Source: Bacillota bacterium
GTDB taxonomy: Bacteria; Bacillota; Clostridia; Christensenellales; SZUA-584
Reading direction: 5' to 3'
Assembly: GCA_023428025.1 (NCBI GenBank)
Contig: JAEYZN010000043.1
Location: forward strand, 1 to 64,000
Length of the DNA stretch: 64,000 bases
Shown: one piece after another, positions 1-8,437 of the stretch
Position numbering within the stretch: the stretch's first letter is position 1
Layout: every line of letters begins with the position of its first letter
Position numbers and translations under genes: made by a program
Notes under the pieces: model-generated
What the model was told of the DNA's origin: nothing
Database searches by the model: none
What the model saw: the letters and a program-made list of their open reading frames with translations, nothing else

Positions 1-1
1 A

Positions 2-121
2 CTGGAAGGCATCGAAGGCATCAGCGTGCAGTACCTCACCCACCGGGATGTGGTGCGGCACGAGCTGGTGCAGAGCATCATCAAGGCGTATGAGAGGTAT
101 GAGAAGACACAAAGGAGGTAA
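2..121 (+). CDS. phoH: PhoH family ATPase, C-terminal end (partial)
   Basis: Only the last 39 residues are in the window; the frame is open from the left edge to the TAA at 119-121. The visible tail carries YLTHRDVVRHELVQ followed by IIKAYERYE, the usual ending of PhoH-like proteins (a P-loop ATPase family linked to RNA handling and phosphate starvation). The stop codon overlaps the AGGAGG ribosome site of the next gene, so the two are co-transcribed. The order PhoH-PgpH-YbeY is common in Bacillota and supports the call. The ATPase motifs lie outside the window. Confidence 0.8.
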   Translation: MEGIEGISVQYLTHRDVVRHELVQSIIKAYERYEKTQRR

Positions 122-124
122 CGC

Positions 125-2287
125 ATGAACCAGGACACGGCAGCAAAAAAGGCACCGAAGAGGCGGCTGCTTATTTCCGCAGTTATCGGCGTGATCGTGC
201 TGCTGGTCGTGTTTGCGCTGATTGCGGTGTCCATCACACCTGTGAAATACGAGATCGCGGTGGGCGAGGTGGCACCGGCCACCATCACGGCCAGCCGGGA
301 TATCATCGACGAGATATCCACCGAAGCCGCAAAAGCGGAGGCGCGGGCGGCTGTCTCGGATATATACACGCGCGATGCGGTGATCACTGCGCGCGTGGAC
401 GAGAACATATTGAGCTATTATACGGCGGCCATGGAACAGGCTCAATTGATGCAGGACGCGTACGTCCTCCAGCAGGTAAGAAACGGCGGGTACGGCATCA
501 CACAGGAAACCTACAAGAGTATTTTTGAACCCGCTGAGGCCGACTGGGCTGGCTTTCTCACGGCGGATATGAAGCAACAGGTTCGGGAAGCGCTGGGCGA
601 CGCAACCATGCCGGATTCCGCCATATATGCGCTGGCGTCGATGGACAGTGCGCAGATCAGGGGTATGTCCGAAGAGGTATCGGCAACGGTGGAGGATGTG
701 CTGGCACACGGCATACCGGAGGACAATATTCCCGCTGAGAAAAACGCTATCGAAAGTGTGCTGAGGCAGCGATATCCGGACGCCGCCACGATCTATCTGG
801 CCTATTATCCGGTGGAGAAGCACCTCGAAGCCAATATGATCTTTGACGAAGAAGCCACCAATCAGGCGAGGGAAGCTGTGGCTGAGCTGGTGCAGCCGGT
901 GATATACAAGCAGAACCAGACCGTTGTGGTGGCGGGCGAAGTGGTGACCGAAGCCCAGATGGCGGTGCTGACGGCGCTGGGTGTTGTGGGCAGCCAGGGC
1001 GTGGACTATGCGCTGTATGCGGGCATGCTGCTGCTGCTCACGCTGATATTCGGCGTGTACGGATTCTATCTGTACCAGTTTGAATTCAAGGTCATAACCG
1101 ATACGCGCAAGCTGCTGGTGCTGGCATCCATCGTGGTGGTGATCGCCATTATTTCAGTGCCGCTGGCCCGGCTGGACGCGCGCATCATGCCCGTGTTTTT
1201 CGGCACGATACTGGCCTGCATGCTGGTGTCCCAGAAAAGCGCGCTGGCGCTCAACATGTTTCTGGCGGTGATCGCGGGCATCATATGCTCGTGGAATACC
1301 GGCATATTGAGCGAAACGATGATCCGTACCATGCTGGTGACGATCATCGGCGGCAGCGTGGCGGTGTTTGCGCTGAACAAGCCGGGGCACCGCAGCGCGA
1401 TGATATTCTCGGGGCTGCTCGCGGGCGCGGCGGGCGTGGCGGTGGTCACGCTCATCGGCGTGGTGGGCACGGCCAACGTGAAGCTGGAGTCACTGCTAAG
1501 GGACAGTTCCTTTGCGCTGGGCAGCGGGCTGCTGGCGGGCGTGCTGGCCATTGGCACTTTGCCGATCTGGGAGGCAGTGTTCCGCGTCTCCACACCGGCC
1601 AAACTGCTGGAGCTTTCCAACCCGAACCATCCGTTGCTCAAACGCCTGTCCATAGAAGCACCGGGCACGTATCACCACAGCATACTGACGGCGAACCTGG
1701 CCGAGGCCGGGGCGGACGCGGTGGGCGCGAATTCGCTGCTGTGCCGCGTGGGAGCGTATTACCACGACGTGGGCAAGCTGAAGAACCCGCGCTATTTTAT
1801 GGAGAACCAGCGGGGCGAGAACCCGCATAACATGATGGATCCGCGCGAGAGCGCGAAGATCATCACCGGGCACGTGAACTACGGCCTGGAGCTGGCGCAG
1901 AGATTCAAGCTGCCGCGCGACGTGCAGAAGATCATTACACAGCACCATGGCGACGGTGTGGTGCCGTATTTCCTGCACAAGGCGGTGGAGGCGGGCATGG
2001 AGCCGGACGAGAACGCTTTCCGTTACCGCGGCAGCAAGCCGAACACCAAGGAAGCGGCCATCGTGATGCTGGCGGACTGTGTGGAAGCCGCTGTGCGCAG
2101 CTTGGGAGACCCTGACCGCGATCAGGTGAAGGAGATGATCGATAAGCTGATCCACGCCCGGTTCACCGACGGGCAGATGGACGACAGCCCCTTGAACCGG
2201 CGCGACATGAGCACGCTGGGCAAAGCATTTTTGAGCGTATACGACGGCGCGCTGCATGAGCGTGTCAAATATCCGGGACAGGAGTAG
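125..2287 (+). CDS. pgpH: PgpH-type membrane HD phosphohydrolase (7TMR-HD)
   Basis: A 720-residue membrane protein of the 7TMR-HD family, whose characterised Listeria and Bacillus members hydrolyse cyclic di-AMP. One N-terminal membrane segment (about 15-37) is followed by a long extracytoplasmic domain, a block of about seven hydrophobic segments (about 295-480) and a cytoplasmic HD domain. The HD metal site is visible: TYHHS, then YYHDVGKLKNP (His547-Asp548), then QHHGDG. The ATG at 125 follows AGGAGGTAACGC, an ideal ribosome site. The gene lies between phoH and ybeY with almost no spacing, so it belongs to the same operon. Length matches the family. Substrate (c-di-AMP) is inferred from family membership. 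Confidence 0.93.
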   Translation: MNQDTAAKKAPKRRLLISAVIGVIVLLVVFALIAVSITPVKYEIAVGEVAPATITASRDIIDEISTEAAKAEARAAVSDIYTRDAVITARVDENILSYYTAAMEQAQLMQDAYVLQQVRNGGYGITQETYKSIFEPAEADWAGFLTADMKQQVREALGDATMPDSAIYALASMDSAQIRGMSEEVSATVEDVLAHGIPEDNIPAEKNAIESVLRQRYPDAATIYLAYYPVEKHLEANMIFDEEATNQAREAVAELVQPVIYKQNQTVVVAGEVVTEAQMAVLTALGVVGSQGVDYALYAGMLLLLTLIFGVYGFYLYQFEFKVITDTRKLLVLASIVVVIAIISVPLARLDARIMPVFFGTILACMLVSQKSALALNMFLAVIAGIICSWNTGILSETMIRTMLVTIIGGSVAVFALNKPGHRSAMIFSGLLAGAAGVAVVTLIGVVGTANVKLESLLRDSSFALGSGLLAGVLAIGTLPIWEAVFRVSTPAKLLELSNPNHPLLKRLSIEAPGTYHHSILTANLAEAGADAVGANSLLCRVGAYYHDVGKLKNPRYFMENQRGENPHNMMDPRESAKIITGHVNYGLELAQRFKLPRDVQKIITQHHGDGVVPYFLHKAVEAGMEPDENAFRYRGSKPNTKEAAIVMLADCVEAAVRSLGDPDRDQVKEMIDKLIHARFTDGQMDDSPLNRRDMSTLGKAFLSVYDGALHERVKYPGQE

Positions 2288-2289
2288 GC

Positions 2290-2718
2290 ATGAAGCTGGA
2301 TATTTCCTGGCAGGGCATAGAGCCCGACAGGCAGATACGAAAGGCCGCGATCAAGGCCGCGAAGGCCGCGGCCAAGTGCGAAAGGCTGAAAGGTGGCGTA
2401 TCGCTGCTGTTGACGGACGACGAGACGGTACAGCAGTTGAACAGCCGCTACCGCGGCATAGACAGCACGACGGATGTGCTGTCATTTCCGTCCGGTGAGG
2501 CGGGGTTTCTCGGCGACATCGCGATATCGGTGCCGCGCGCGAAGCAGCAGGCGGAGCAATACGGGCACACGGTCGCGCGGGAGATCGCTTTTCTGACGGT
2601 GCACGCGATGCTGCACCTGTTCGGATACGACCATATCGAACCGGCGGAAGAGGAAAAGATGCGCGAACGCCAGCGCGAAATATTGAAATTTGCGGGGTAT
2701 GAAGTCCATGGAGCATAA
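2290..2718 (+). CDS. ybeY: Endoribonuclease YbeY (16S rRNA maturation)
   Basis: A 142-residue zinc-dependent single-strand endoribonuclease that acts in 16S rRNA 3'-end maturation and ribosome quality control. The family signature H-x3-H-x5-H is present as HAMLHLFGYDH, followed by the usual EEEKMRERQREIL tail. It starts two bases after the pgpH stop and overlaps the start of cdd by about 11 bases, so it is translationally linked to both. Length and neighbours are typical for Bacillota. Confidence 0.95.
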   Translation: MKLDISWQGIEPDRQIRKAAIKAAKAAAKCERLKGGVSLLLTDDETVQQLNSRYRGIDSTTDVLSFPSGEAGFLGDIAISVPRAKQQAEQYGHTVAREIAFLTVHAMLHLFGYDHIEPAEEEKMRERQREILKFAGYEVHGA

Positions 2719-3109
2719 AGAGCTGCTGAACAAAGCCAGGGACGCCAAAGAAGGAGCCTACGTGCCGTATTCGCACTTCCGGGTGGGCGCGGCGCTGCTG
2801 GGCAAAAGCGGACGCATATATACCGGGGCCAACGTGGAAAATGCGTCGTACAGCGTGACGTGCTGCGCGGAGCGTGTGGCGCTTTTCAAGGCGGTGACGG
2901 AGGGCGAACGGGAGTTTGACGCGATCGCCGTCACGTCAGACTCGGGTGATCTGACATATCCGTGCGGCGTATGCCGCCAGGCGCTGATGGAGTTTGGGCC
3001 GGATATGGACGTGATCGCGTCCAACAGCGGCCTTGAGAATGAAACGACAAAGCTGAAGGCGCTGCTGCCCAGCGCGTTTACAGGCAAGGAGATGGAAAAA
3101 CTGAAGTGA
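2708..3109 (+). CDS. cdd: Cytidine deaminase
   Basis: A 133-residue homotetrameric-type cytidine deaminase converting cytidine and deoxycytidine to the uridine forms in pyrimidine salvage. Zinc-binding motifs CAER and PCGVCRQ are both present, with the catalytic Glu in CAER, and the substrate-side YVPYSHFRVGAAL motif is intact. A TTG at 2690 and an ATG at 2699 also lie in frame, but the ATG at 2708 (protein MEHKELL) gives normal family length and has a GGGG ribosome site about ten bases upstream. It overlaps ybeY at its start and era at its end (GTGA). Confidence 0.93.
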   Translation: MEHKELLNKARDAKEGAYVPYSHFRVGAALLGKSGRIYTGANVENASYSVTCCAERVALFKAVTEGEREFDAIAVTSDSGDLTYPCGVCRQALMEFGPDMDVIASNSGLENETTKLKALLPSAFTGKEMEKLK

Positions 3110-3990
3110 CACATCATTCGGCATTTATCGCGGTGGTGGGCCGGCCCAATGCCGGCAAATCCACGCTCGTCAACCGCATCGTGGGAGAAAAAGTGGCCAT
3201 CGTGTCCAAGAAACCGCAGACCACGCGCAACCGTATCGTGGGTGTGCTCACGGGACGCGACTATCAGATGGTGTTCATCGACACGCCCGGCGTGCATGAC
3301 CCCAAGAACAGGCTGGGAGAATTTATGGTGAAGACAGCGTTCGACGCCACGCGCGATGTGGATGCGGTGCTGTTTCTGGTGGATGCGGTGCGCGGCGTGA
3401 ACGATGCGGATATCGGCATACTGGAGCGGCTGATCAAGGGCGGCCTGCCGGTGGTGGCGGCCGTGAACAAGACGGACAAGGCGGGCAAGGAGAGGAGCCT
3501 GGAGACGGTTTCAGCTTTGCAGGAGGCGGGGCAGGAAGAAGTGCTGCAGATATCCGCCAAGACGGGCGACGGCGTGGACGAGCTGATTGCGGCGCTCAAG
3601 CAGTATTTACAGCCGGGTCCGCGCTATTATCCCGACGACGAATACACCGACCAGCCGGAGCGCGTGATCGCCGCGGAGATGATCCGCGAGAAGGCGCTGC
3701 TGCTGCTGGACGAGGAGGTGCCGCACGGCATTGGCGTTCAGGTGGAGCGCGTGAGCTACCGCGAGGACAAGGATATCACGGATGTGTCAGCCGTCATCAT
3801 ATGTGAGCGCAACAGCCATAAGGGCATCGTGATCGGCAAGGGAGGGCGGATGCTCAAGCGCATCGGCACCGAAGCCAGAAAGGACCTTGAGATGCTGTTT
3901 GGCACCAAGGTGTATCTGGAGCTGTTTGTGAAGGTGGAGGAGAACTGGCGCGACAGCGTGCGCATGATGCGCGAGCTGGGCTACGAATAG
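3106..3990 (+). CDS. era: GTPase Era
   Basis: A 294-residue essential GTPase that binds the 3' end of 16S rRNA during 30S assembly. G motifs are in order: GRPNAGKS (G1), DTPG (G3), NKTD (G4) and SAKTGDG (G5). The C-terminal KH domain carries GKGGRMLKRIG. The start is GTG at 3106, overlapping the cdd stop as GTGA, which suggests translational coupling. Length and position before recO are as usual in Bacillota. Confidence 0.96.
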   Translation: MTHHSAFIAVVGRPNAGKSTLVNRIVGEKVAIVSKKPQTTRNRIVGVLTGRDYQMVFIDTPGVHDPKNRLGEFMVKTAFDATRDVDAVLFLVDAVRGVNDADIGILERLIKGGLPVVAAVNKTDKAGKERSLETVSALQEAGQEEVLQISAKTGDGVDELIAALKQYLQPGPRYYPDDEYTDQPERVIAAEMIREKALLLLDEEVPHGIGVQVERVSYREDKDITDVSAVIICERNSHKGIVIGKGGRMLKRIGTEARKDLEMLFGTKVYLELFVKVEENWRDSVRMMRELGYE

Positions 3991-3992
3991 GC

Positions 3993-4748
3993 ATGGGCGC
4001 GCCCCGGCAGACGCTGGCCGTGGTGATCCGGACGGCGGATTATAAAGAAAACGACCGCATGGTGACGCTGCTGACCAAGGAATTCGGCAAGATGTCGGCA
4101 TCGGCCCGCGGTTCCAGAAAGCCCACCTCCAAGCTGTTTGCGTCGTCGTCGCTGTTCTGCTGCGGTGAATACGTATTCTATGAGAAGGACGGGCGCTACG
4201 GCATCAAAAGCTGTGCGGTGCGCCGTACCTTTTTTAACATGCAGAACGATTTTGACGCCTATGCTGCGGCATGCTTTATCGCGGACGCGGTGGACAAGGT
4301 GGCGCAGGAGGACGACGTGTCGCCCGGGCTGTTTACGCTGACGGTGAACGCGCTGTACGCGTTGGACACCGGCCTGTCGCCCGGTACGGTGCTGAGCTAT
4401 TTTGTGCAGCGGCTGCTCTACATCGAAGGCGTATATCCAAATCTCAAAAGCTGTGTGCTGTGCGGCAGGCGGGAGGACCTCACACGGTTTTCCGCCGAGC
4501 ATGGGGGAGCGGTGTGCGCGGTGTGTGCGCGGACGCACGGCGGCACCGGGCTGGAGGGCGATGTGATGGATGCGCTCCGCCAGATGGCGCGGACGGGGCC
4601 GGGGGACATCGGGAGCATCAACCTTTCGGAAGGGCTGCAGGACCGGATGAAGAAGGCGCTGGTGCATTATCTGGAGCATGTGCTGCAAAAACCGCTGAAG
4701 ACCACGGCCTTTGTGCTGGGCAAGGGCGGTGGGGAGAAGGCAGTGTGA
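3993..4748 (+). CDS. recO: DNA repair protein RecO
   Basis: A 251-residue recombination mediator that helps load RecA on SSB-coated single strands. The N-terminal OB fold begins with AVVIRTADYKENDRMVTLLT, a typical RecO opening. The C-terminal half has the zinc cysteines CVLCG and CAVCAR. It starts two bases after era ends. The housekeeping operon appears to stop here, because the next several hundred bases are non-coding and more AT-rich. Confidence 0.95.
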   Translation: MGAPRQTLAVVIRTADYKENDRMVTLLTKEFGKMSASARGSRKPTSKLFASSSLFCCGEYVFYEKDGRYGIKSCAVRRTFFNMQNDFDAYAAACFIADAVDKVAQEDDVSPGLFTLTVNALYALDTGLSPGTVLSYFVQRLLYIEGVYPNLKSCVLCGRREDLTRFSAEHGGAVCAVCARTHGGTGLEGDVMDALRQMARTGPGDIGSINLSEGLQDRMKKALVHYLEHVLQKPLKTTAFVLGKGGGEKAV

Positions 4749-4816
4749 CTAAAAGGATAGGACCATTGGAGATGGAATATATTAAGGTAGAATGATATAT
4801 GAATTGATGATTAGCC

Positions 4817-5037
4817 CGTAGCGATATATTCAAGCCAGAATGAGATTCGTAAAATTGAGATATTCAGAACTGGCCCTGTTGGTTACGCATCAAGCAATGC
4901 CGAGCATTTGACCCAAGTTGCCGGAAACCCCTTTGCCGACGTTACAGGAAATTGCAACTGACAGGCAGTTTGTTCCCAGTATCATTACCAGAGAAGAGTT
5001 TAAACGGGAATGGGAAAAGGCTGTTTCGCGTGGTTGA
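4817..5037 (+). pseudogene. Possible decayed gene relic (unidentified C-terminal fragment)
   Basis: No intact gene fits between recO and the tRNAs. Two overlapping open stretches join into a protein-like reading if one frameshift is allowed near 4925-4935, at AAACCCC. The first runs from after a TAG at 4814 and contains VGYASSNAEHLTQVAG. The second runs 4912-5037 and ends REEFKREWEKAVSRG. The second looks like a true C-terminus, with charged helix and a stop. I cannot name the family. There is no start codon with a ribosome site, and base composition is lower in GC than the flanking operon. This may be chance. Confidence 0.25.
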
Positions 5038-5132
5038 TAACTTAAACGGTTTTCAGGGATACAATGATCAACTGAAAGCTTAAAGATGTATTCGCATGGC
5101 AACAACCTTTCTAAAGAGTGCATTTCTTTGGC

Positions 5133-5161
5133 TTGACATGAGGACACGAGTATGCTACAAT
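5133..5161 (+). promoter_or_regulatory. Promoter of the tRNA cluster
   Basis: TTGACA at 5133-5138 and TACAAT at 5156-5161 with 17 bases between them form a near-consensus sigma-A promoter. It lies about 50 bases before the first tRNA and no other promoter is obvious between the tRNAs, so one transcript probably carries all four. Confidence 0.75.
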
Positions 5162-5213
5162 TTCGACTTGCCGGTTGTTAAGAAGAGCGCCTTTTTGGCG
5201 ACATGGCGAATGA

Positions 5214-5290
5214 GCGCCTGTAGCTCAGCAGGATAGAGCAACGGCCTTCTAAGCCGTGTGTCCAGGGTTCGAGTCCCCGCAGGCGCGCCA
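5214..5290 (+). tRNA. tRNA-Arg (anticodon TCT)
   Basis: A 77-base cloverleaf with encoded CCA. The acceptor stem GCGCCTG pairs with CAGGCGC, the anticodon stem ACGGC/GCCGT encloses the loop CTTCTAA, and the T arm contains GGTTCGAGTCC. The anticodon TCT reads AGA/AGG arginine codons, which are rare in this GC-rich genome. Confidence 0.95.
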
Positions 5291-5376
5291 ATGTATCCCA
5301 AATAAGTGTCAGAAAAGACCGGGCCTTTTGCGGGTTACTGGACAATGCCCCGGCAGCAGGTAATGGGGCGGTTCAT

Positions 5377-5454
5377 GGTGGGTATAGCGCAGTAGGTTAG
5401 AGCGCCAGGTTGTGGCCCTGGAGGCCGTGGGTTCGAATCCCACTACTCACCCCA
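5377..5454 (+). tRNA. tRNA-His (anticodon GTG)
   Basis: A 78-base tRNA with encoded CCA. The acceptor stem GTGGGTA pairs with TACTCAC and carries an extra 5' G at 5377 opposite the discriminator C, the hallmark of tRNA-His. The anticodon stem CCAGG/CCTGG holds the loop TTGTGGC, giving GTG. Confidence 0.95.
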
Positions 5455-5504
5455 ATGTTTTCCGGGGTCCCCGCAAAGACAAGGACTTTGTGGGGTGGGT
5501 ATGT

Positions 5505-5579
5505 TGGGGTGTAGCCAAGCGGTAAGGCACGGGACTTTGACTCCCGCATTCGTAGGTTCAAATCCTGCCACCCCAGCCA
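5505..5579 (+). tRNA. tRNA-Gln (anticodon TTG)
   Basis: A 75-base tRNA with encoded CCA. The acceptor stem TGGGGTG pairs with CACCCCA, the anticodon stem CGGGA/TCCCG holds loop CTTTGAC (anticodon TTG), and the T arm has GGTTCAAATCC. Confidence 0.95.
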
Positions 5580-5590
5580 ATTTCATATGT

Positions 5591-5666
5591 GACCCACTAG
5601 CTCAGGTGGTAGAGCACTTGACTTTTAATCAAGGTGTCCGGAGTTCGAATCTCCGGTGGGTCACCA
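5591..5666 (+). tRNA. tRNA-Lys (anticodon TTT)
   Basis: A 76-base tRNA with encoded CCA. The acceptor stem GACCCAC pairs with GTGGGTC, the anticodon stem CTTGA/TCAAG holds loop CTTTTAA (anticodon TTT), and the T arm has GAGTTCGAATCTC. It is the last tRNA before the AT-richer operon and could mark an insertion point. Confidence 0.95.
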
Positions 5667-5674
5667 AGGCAAAA

Positions 5675-5706
5675 AAGCCCTTGAAAATAGGCATTTTCAA
5701 GGGCTT
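5675..5706. terminator. Strong hairpin after the tRNA cluster
   Basis: A perfect 14-bp stem, AAGCCCTTGAAAAT paired with ATTTTCAAGGGCTT, with a four-base loop, starts nine bases after tRNA-Lys. On the plus strand it lacks a following T run. On the minus strand it is followed by TTTTTT, so its best terminator orientation is for transcripts coming from the right. It probably closes the tRNA transcript as well. Confidence 0.6.
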
Positions 5707-6014
5707 CGCTTATGTCTGAAAATCGAGATTTTTACCCCCAAAAAGGGCCGATAACTGCATTTTTACTGCATCAGAACTCACTGAGCCACACTGCCACCAG
5801 ATCCCCAGAGGTCACCCCTCATTGCTGGACAACCGCTGCCACTCGTACTCCGCCGTCTTTGCGTTCAGATACTCAGTGTCTTGCATATATGGTTGGCGCT
5901 GAGGCTGGCTGCCAGACTCGTGCCAGATGTAAAAATTATCTATACATGATAGGTTTTATACTCTTATCAACCACGAAACAAAACTTTATCAATGCAACCT
6001 AAAAAGAATTTCTC
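5707..6014. other. Non-coding spacer, 308 bases
   Basis: Open frames on both strands here (for example 5712-6002 on the plus strand) have no ribosome site and no recognisable protein signal. A minus-strand stretch around 5825-5890 ends in a plausible C-terminus (YLNAKTAEYEW region) and could be the tail of a lost gene from an inserted element, but I cannot identify it. The right end becomes very AT-rich and leads into the promoter at 6015. Confidence 0.4.
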
Positions 6015-6042
6015 TTGAACACAAACTCATCTCTTCTATAAT
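6015..6042 (+). promoter_or_regulatory. Promoter of the radical SAM/ABC operon
   Basis: TTGAAC at 6015-6020 and a perfect TATAAT at 6037-6042, 16 bases apart, lie about 47 bases before the first gene. The ribosome site AAAGGTGG follows at about 6076. Confidence 0.65.
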
Positions 6043-6089
6043 TAGATATAAACATATATGTTTAATATTATTCTCTAAAGGTGGTTTAA

Positions 6090-7148
6090 ATGAAACAAAT
6101 ACTAAGCTTTCTTATGGCCGCAGTGCTCGTTTTCTCTTTGATCGGATGCGTTGACACGACTGAATCAGCGAATGCCGACGCTTCTCAGCCAGTGGCAGAA
6201 ACCGCAAACGCCGGCGCAGATGAAACCAGTAGCCCGGCAGTACAAAGCGATACGCCAAGTGAACCGATTGTGATCCATGTTGGCGATCTTACCTTGTACG
6301 AGATCGTCAAAGACGCGGAGGAAAAAGGATTTTTTAAAGAAGAATTTGAAGCCGATAACATCACAGTGGAAATCAGCAATTTCCAGTCCGGGCCTCCGGA
6401 ACTTGAGGCGCTTGCAGCCAAAGACCTGGACTTTGCATTAATGGGCGACCAGCCGGCTGTACAGGGTGTAGCCAGTGAAATCGGCATCCAGGTCGTCTCC
6501 GGTTTGCTCGACGGAACGCAGGGTAATTTCCTTGTTACCCCCAGCGGCTCCGGTATAACAAGCCCCGCAGACCTGAAGGACAAAAAAGTCGGCGTGCCCG
6601 TGGGGACAACCGCGCACCAGCTGTTGCTCAAGATACTCGAGAAAAACGGCTTGGCGGTCTCGGACATTGAATTGATAAACCTGAAAGCGGCTGATATTTT
6701 CACGTCCTTGCAGACCAATAATATCGATGCCGCCGTTACTTTTGACGCAAGCACAGCACAGGCCGTGGCCAACGGCGAGTTGATAAAAATCGCAGACGGT
6801 ACAGGTTATAAGCAAATCATCAATGTGATTGTCGCCCGGACCGAATTTCTCGAACAATATCCCGAGATCGCCGCACGGTTTTTAAAAGTACTCAAGAAGA
6901 CAGCGGAATGGCGTGACGAGAACTTTGAAGAGTCTTTGAGCATTCTCGCCACCCGCTCAAGCATAGACAAAGAAAGCATCAGGGCTCTCCTTTCGTCCTT
7001 GCCCCCGCTGCTGGCGCTGTCGGACAGCCACAAGCAGGCGATACTGGAAACCGCGCAATATTTAAAGGATAACGAGATCATTACAGAAGACCTCACTGCG
7101 GCGGATATTTTCAATGATAGCTACGCCAAAGAAGCAGGAATCCTTTAA
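6090..7148 (+). CDS. ABC transporter substrate-binding lipoprotein, NMT1/SsuA type
   Basis: A 352-residue binding protein for a nitrate/sulfonate/taurine-type ABC importer. The N-terminus is a lipoprotein signal with lipobox LIGC (Cys at 20), followed by a Ser/Ala/Glu-rich linker. The core shows NMT1-like features: VGDLTLYEIVKDAEEKGFF, then KDLDFALMGD, then SPADLKDKKVGVP and SLQTNNIDAAVTF. The permease and ATPase of the same system lie downstream in the same operon, separated by a radical SAM and a flavoprotein-like gene. Ligand unknown. The family includes proteins for sulfonates, pyrimidine precursors and riboflavin-like compounds, so sequence alone does not fix the substrate. Confidence 0.88.
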   Translation: MKQILSFLMAAVLVFSLIGCVDTTESANADASQPVAETANAGADETSSPAVQSDTPSEPIVIHVGDLTLYEIVKDAEEKGFFKEEFEADNITVEISNFQSGPPELEALAAKDLDFALMGDQPAVQGVASEIGIQVVSGLLDGTQGNFLVTPSGSGITSPADLKDKKVGVPVGTTAHQLLLKILEKNGLAVSDIELINLKAADIFTSLQTNNIDAAVTFDASTAQAVANGELIKIADGTGYKQIINVIVARTEFLEQYPEIAARFLKVLKKTAEWRDENFEESLSILATRSSIDKESIRALLSSLPPLLALSDSHKQAILETAQYLKDNEIITEDLTAADIFNDSYAKEAGIL

Positions 7149-7160
7149 AGGGGAAGGAGC

Positions 7161-8426
7161 ATGAGCGAAATACAAGCGAATTGGCGCGAGCGGGAATTAA
7201 GCCTTGATGAGGTGATATCCAAATATCCTGACGTTTCCCCGTTTGTGATCCTTAAAATAGATGTCCAGCGCAGAGGCGTGGATTTTTCGCAGCGTGCGAT
7301 CGATGCTGTAGATACCGAACAGGATGCCGTGCTTTGGCGCGGCATCTACAGCGCCGAGAAAAAGGACCTTACTCCGAATGGGCTTCTCCTGCGCGACGGC
7401 ACAACGATTATCGCAAACAGGGTGAGGGAAGAGGAACGGACATTATATGGGGGAACCGTCCCCTATCTTGTTGATGTTGTGGATGGAAAGACTGTACTGA
7501 CGGATGACGGCCGTGTTCTTGAGGAAGTCGAATACTGGAGAAAACCAGATTATTTCGATAAAGCGACCAGTAACGGTACGCCTATGTGGCAGCTGCTGGT
7601 CATACGGCCTCAGCGGGTGGACATCAACATCTATCAGAATTGTGATTTTTGGAAGCTCGGCGGATTGGGGTGCAGGTTTTGCACCATTGCGTCAACTTTC
7701 AATGAGACCAAATCCGTAAAGACCGAATTTCTGGACAGCCGCGAAATTGCCGAGGCTGTCGCCGAGGCGCTGAAGCAGCAAGGGCGTTACCGCATGATTC
7801 AATTTTGCGCAGGCAGCATACTGGGGGGTGACGAACTCCTGGACGATGAAGTTGACCGGTACATTGACCTTCTGCAGCATCTTGAAGGAATTTTTGGCCC
7901 CAAGAAGATATTGACACAGTTAATCGGCACGGCTTACAACGAACGGCAGCTGCGCCGTTTGTATGATGAGACCATTTTGACAAGCTATACGGCGGATATA
8001 GAGGTTCTGGACGAAGATATTTTTAACTGGATATGCCCCGGAAAAGCCAAATATATCGGCTATAACGGGTGGAAAGAACGCTTATACCGGGCGGCTGACA
8101 TTTTTGGGCCCAACGCGGTGAACACCGGTATTGTATCCGGTGTTGAACTGGCAACGCCAAACGGATTCAAAACGGAGGACGAAGCTCTGGAAAAAGGACT
8201 GAAAGAAGCTGAAGTTTTGGCCCGGCACGATGTCGGGATTGCGCAGACGGTTTTCCGGCCGACAAAAGGCTCCTACTTTCAAAGACAGAAGCCCGCATCT
8301 CTCGATTACCTGACGGCCTTTGCCAAGGGGCTGGACGCCATTCAGCGCAAATACCGAATGGAAGTCTATTATGACGACTACCGTACCTGCGGTAATCATC
8401 CCAACACCGACTTGGCCCGCATATAA
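7161..8426 (+). CDS. Radical SAM protein of unknown function with CX9CX2C cluster motif
   Basis: A 421-residue cytoplasmic protein. The putative iron-sulfur site is NCDFWKLGGLGCRFCTIAS, with spacing C-x9-C-x2-C instead of the classical C-x3-C-x2-C. The same spacing is known in the last three cysteines of Elp3. Downstream features fit a radical SAM TIM barrel: a QFCAGSILGGDE segment near the usual glycine-rich position, LTQLIGTAY, and a Cys-containing C-terminus YDDYRTCGNHPNTD. Residues 1-150 form an extra domain I do not recognise. It starts 12 bases after the binding-protein gene and is followed after 11 bases by the split-barrel gene, so it is probably linked to the imported compound. The reaction is unknown. 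Confidence 0.75.
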   Translation: MSEIQANWRERELSLDEVISKYPDVSPFVILKIDVQRRGVDFSQRAIDAVDTEQDAVLWRGIYSAEKKDLTPNGLLLRDGTTIIANRVREEERTLYGGTVPYLVDVVDGKTVLTDDGRVLEEVEYWRKPDYFDKATSNGTPMWQLLVIRPQRVDINIYQNCDFWKLGGLGCRFCTIASTFNETKSVKTEFLDSREIAEAVAEALKQQGRYRMIQFCAGSILGGDELLDDEVDRYIDLLQHLEGIFGPKKILTQLIGTAYNERQLRRLYDETILTSYTADIEVLDEDIFNWICPGKAKYIGYNGWKERLYRAADIFGPNAVNTGIVSGVELATPNGFKTEDEALEKGLKEAEVLARHDVGIAQTVFRPTKGSYFQRQKPASLDYLTAFAKGLDAIQRKYRMEVYYDDYRTCGNHPNTDLARI

Positions 8427-8437
8427 GGAGCAATAGC

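Noticed and set aside
4890..5147. 85-residue minus-strand open frame between recO and the tRNAs
   Set aside because: No ribosome site and no recognisable pattern; it also covers the tRNA promoter.
5495..5719. Small plus-strand open frame across tRNA-Gln and tRNA-Lys
   Set aside because: It reads through two tRNA genes and a hairpin; not a protein gene.
5712..6002. 96-residue plus-strand open frame after the tRNA cluster
   Set aside because: No ribosome site, composition unlike a protein, and it overlaps a possible minus-strand relic.
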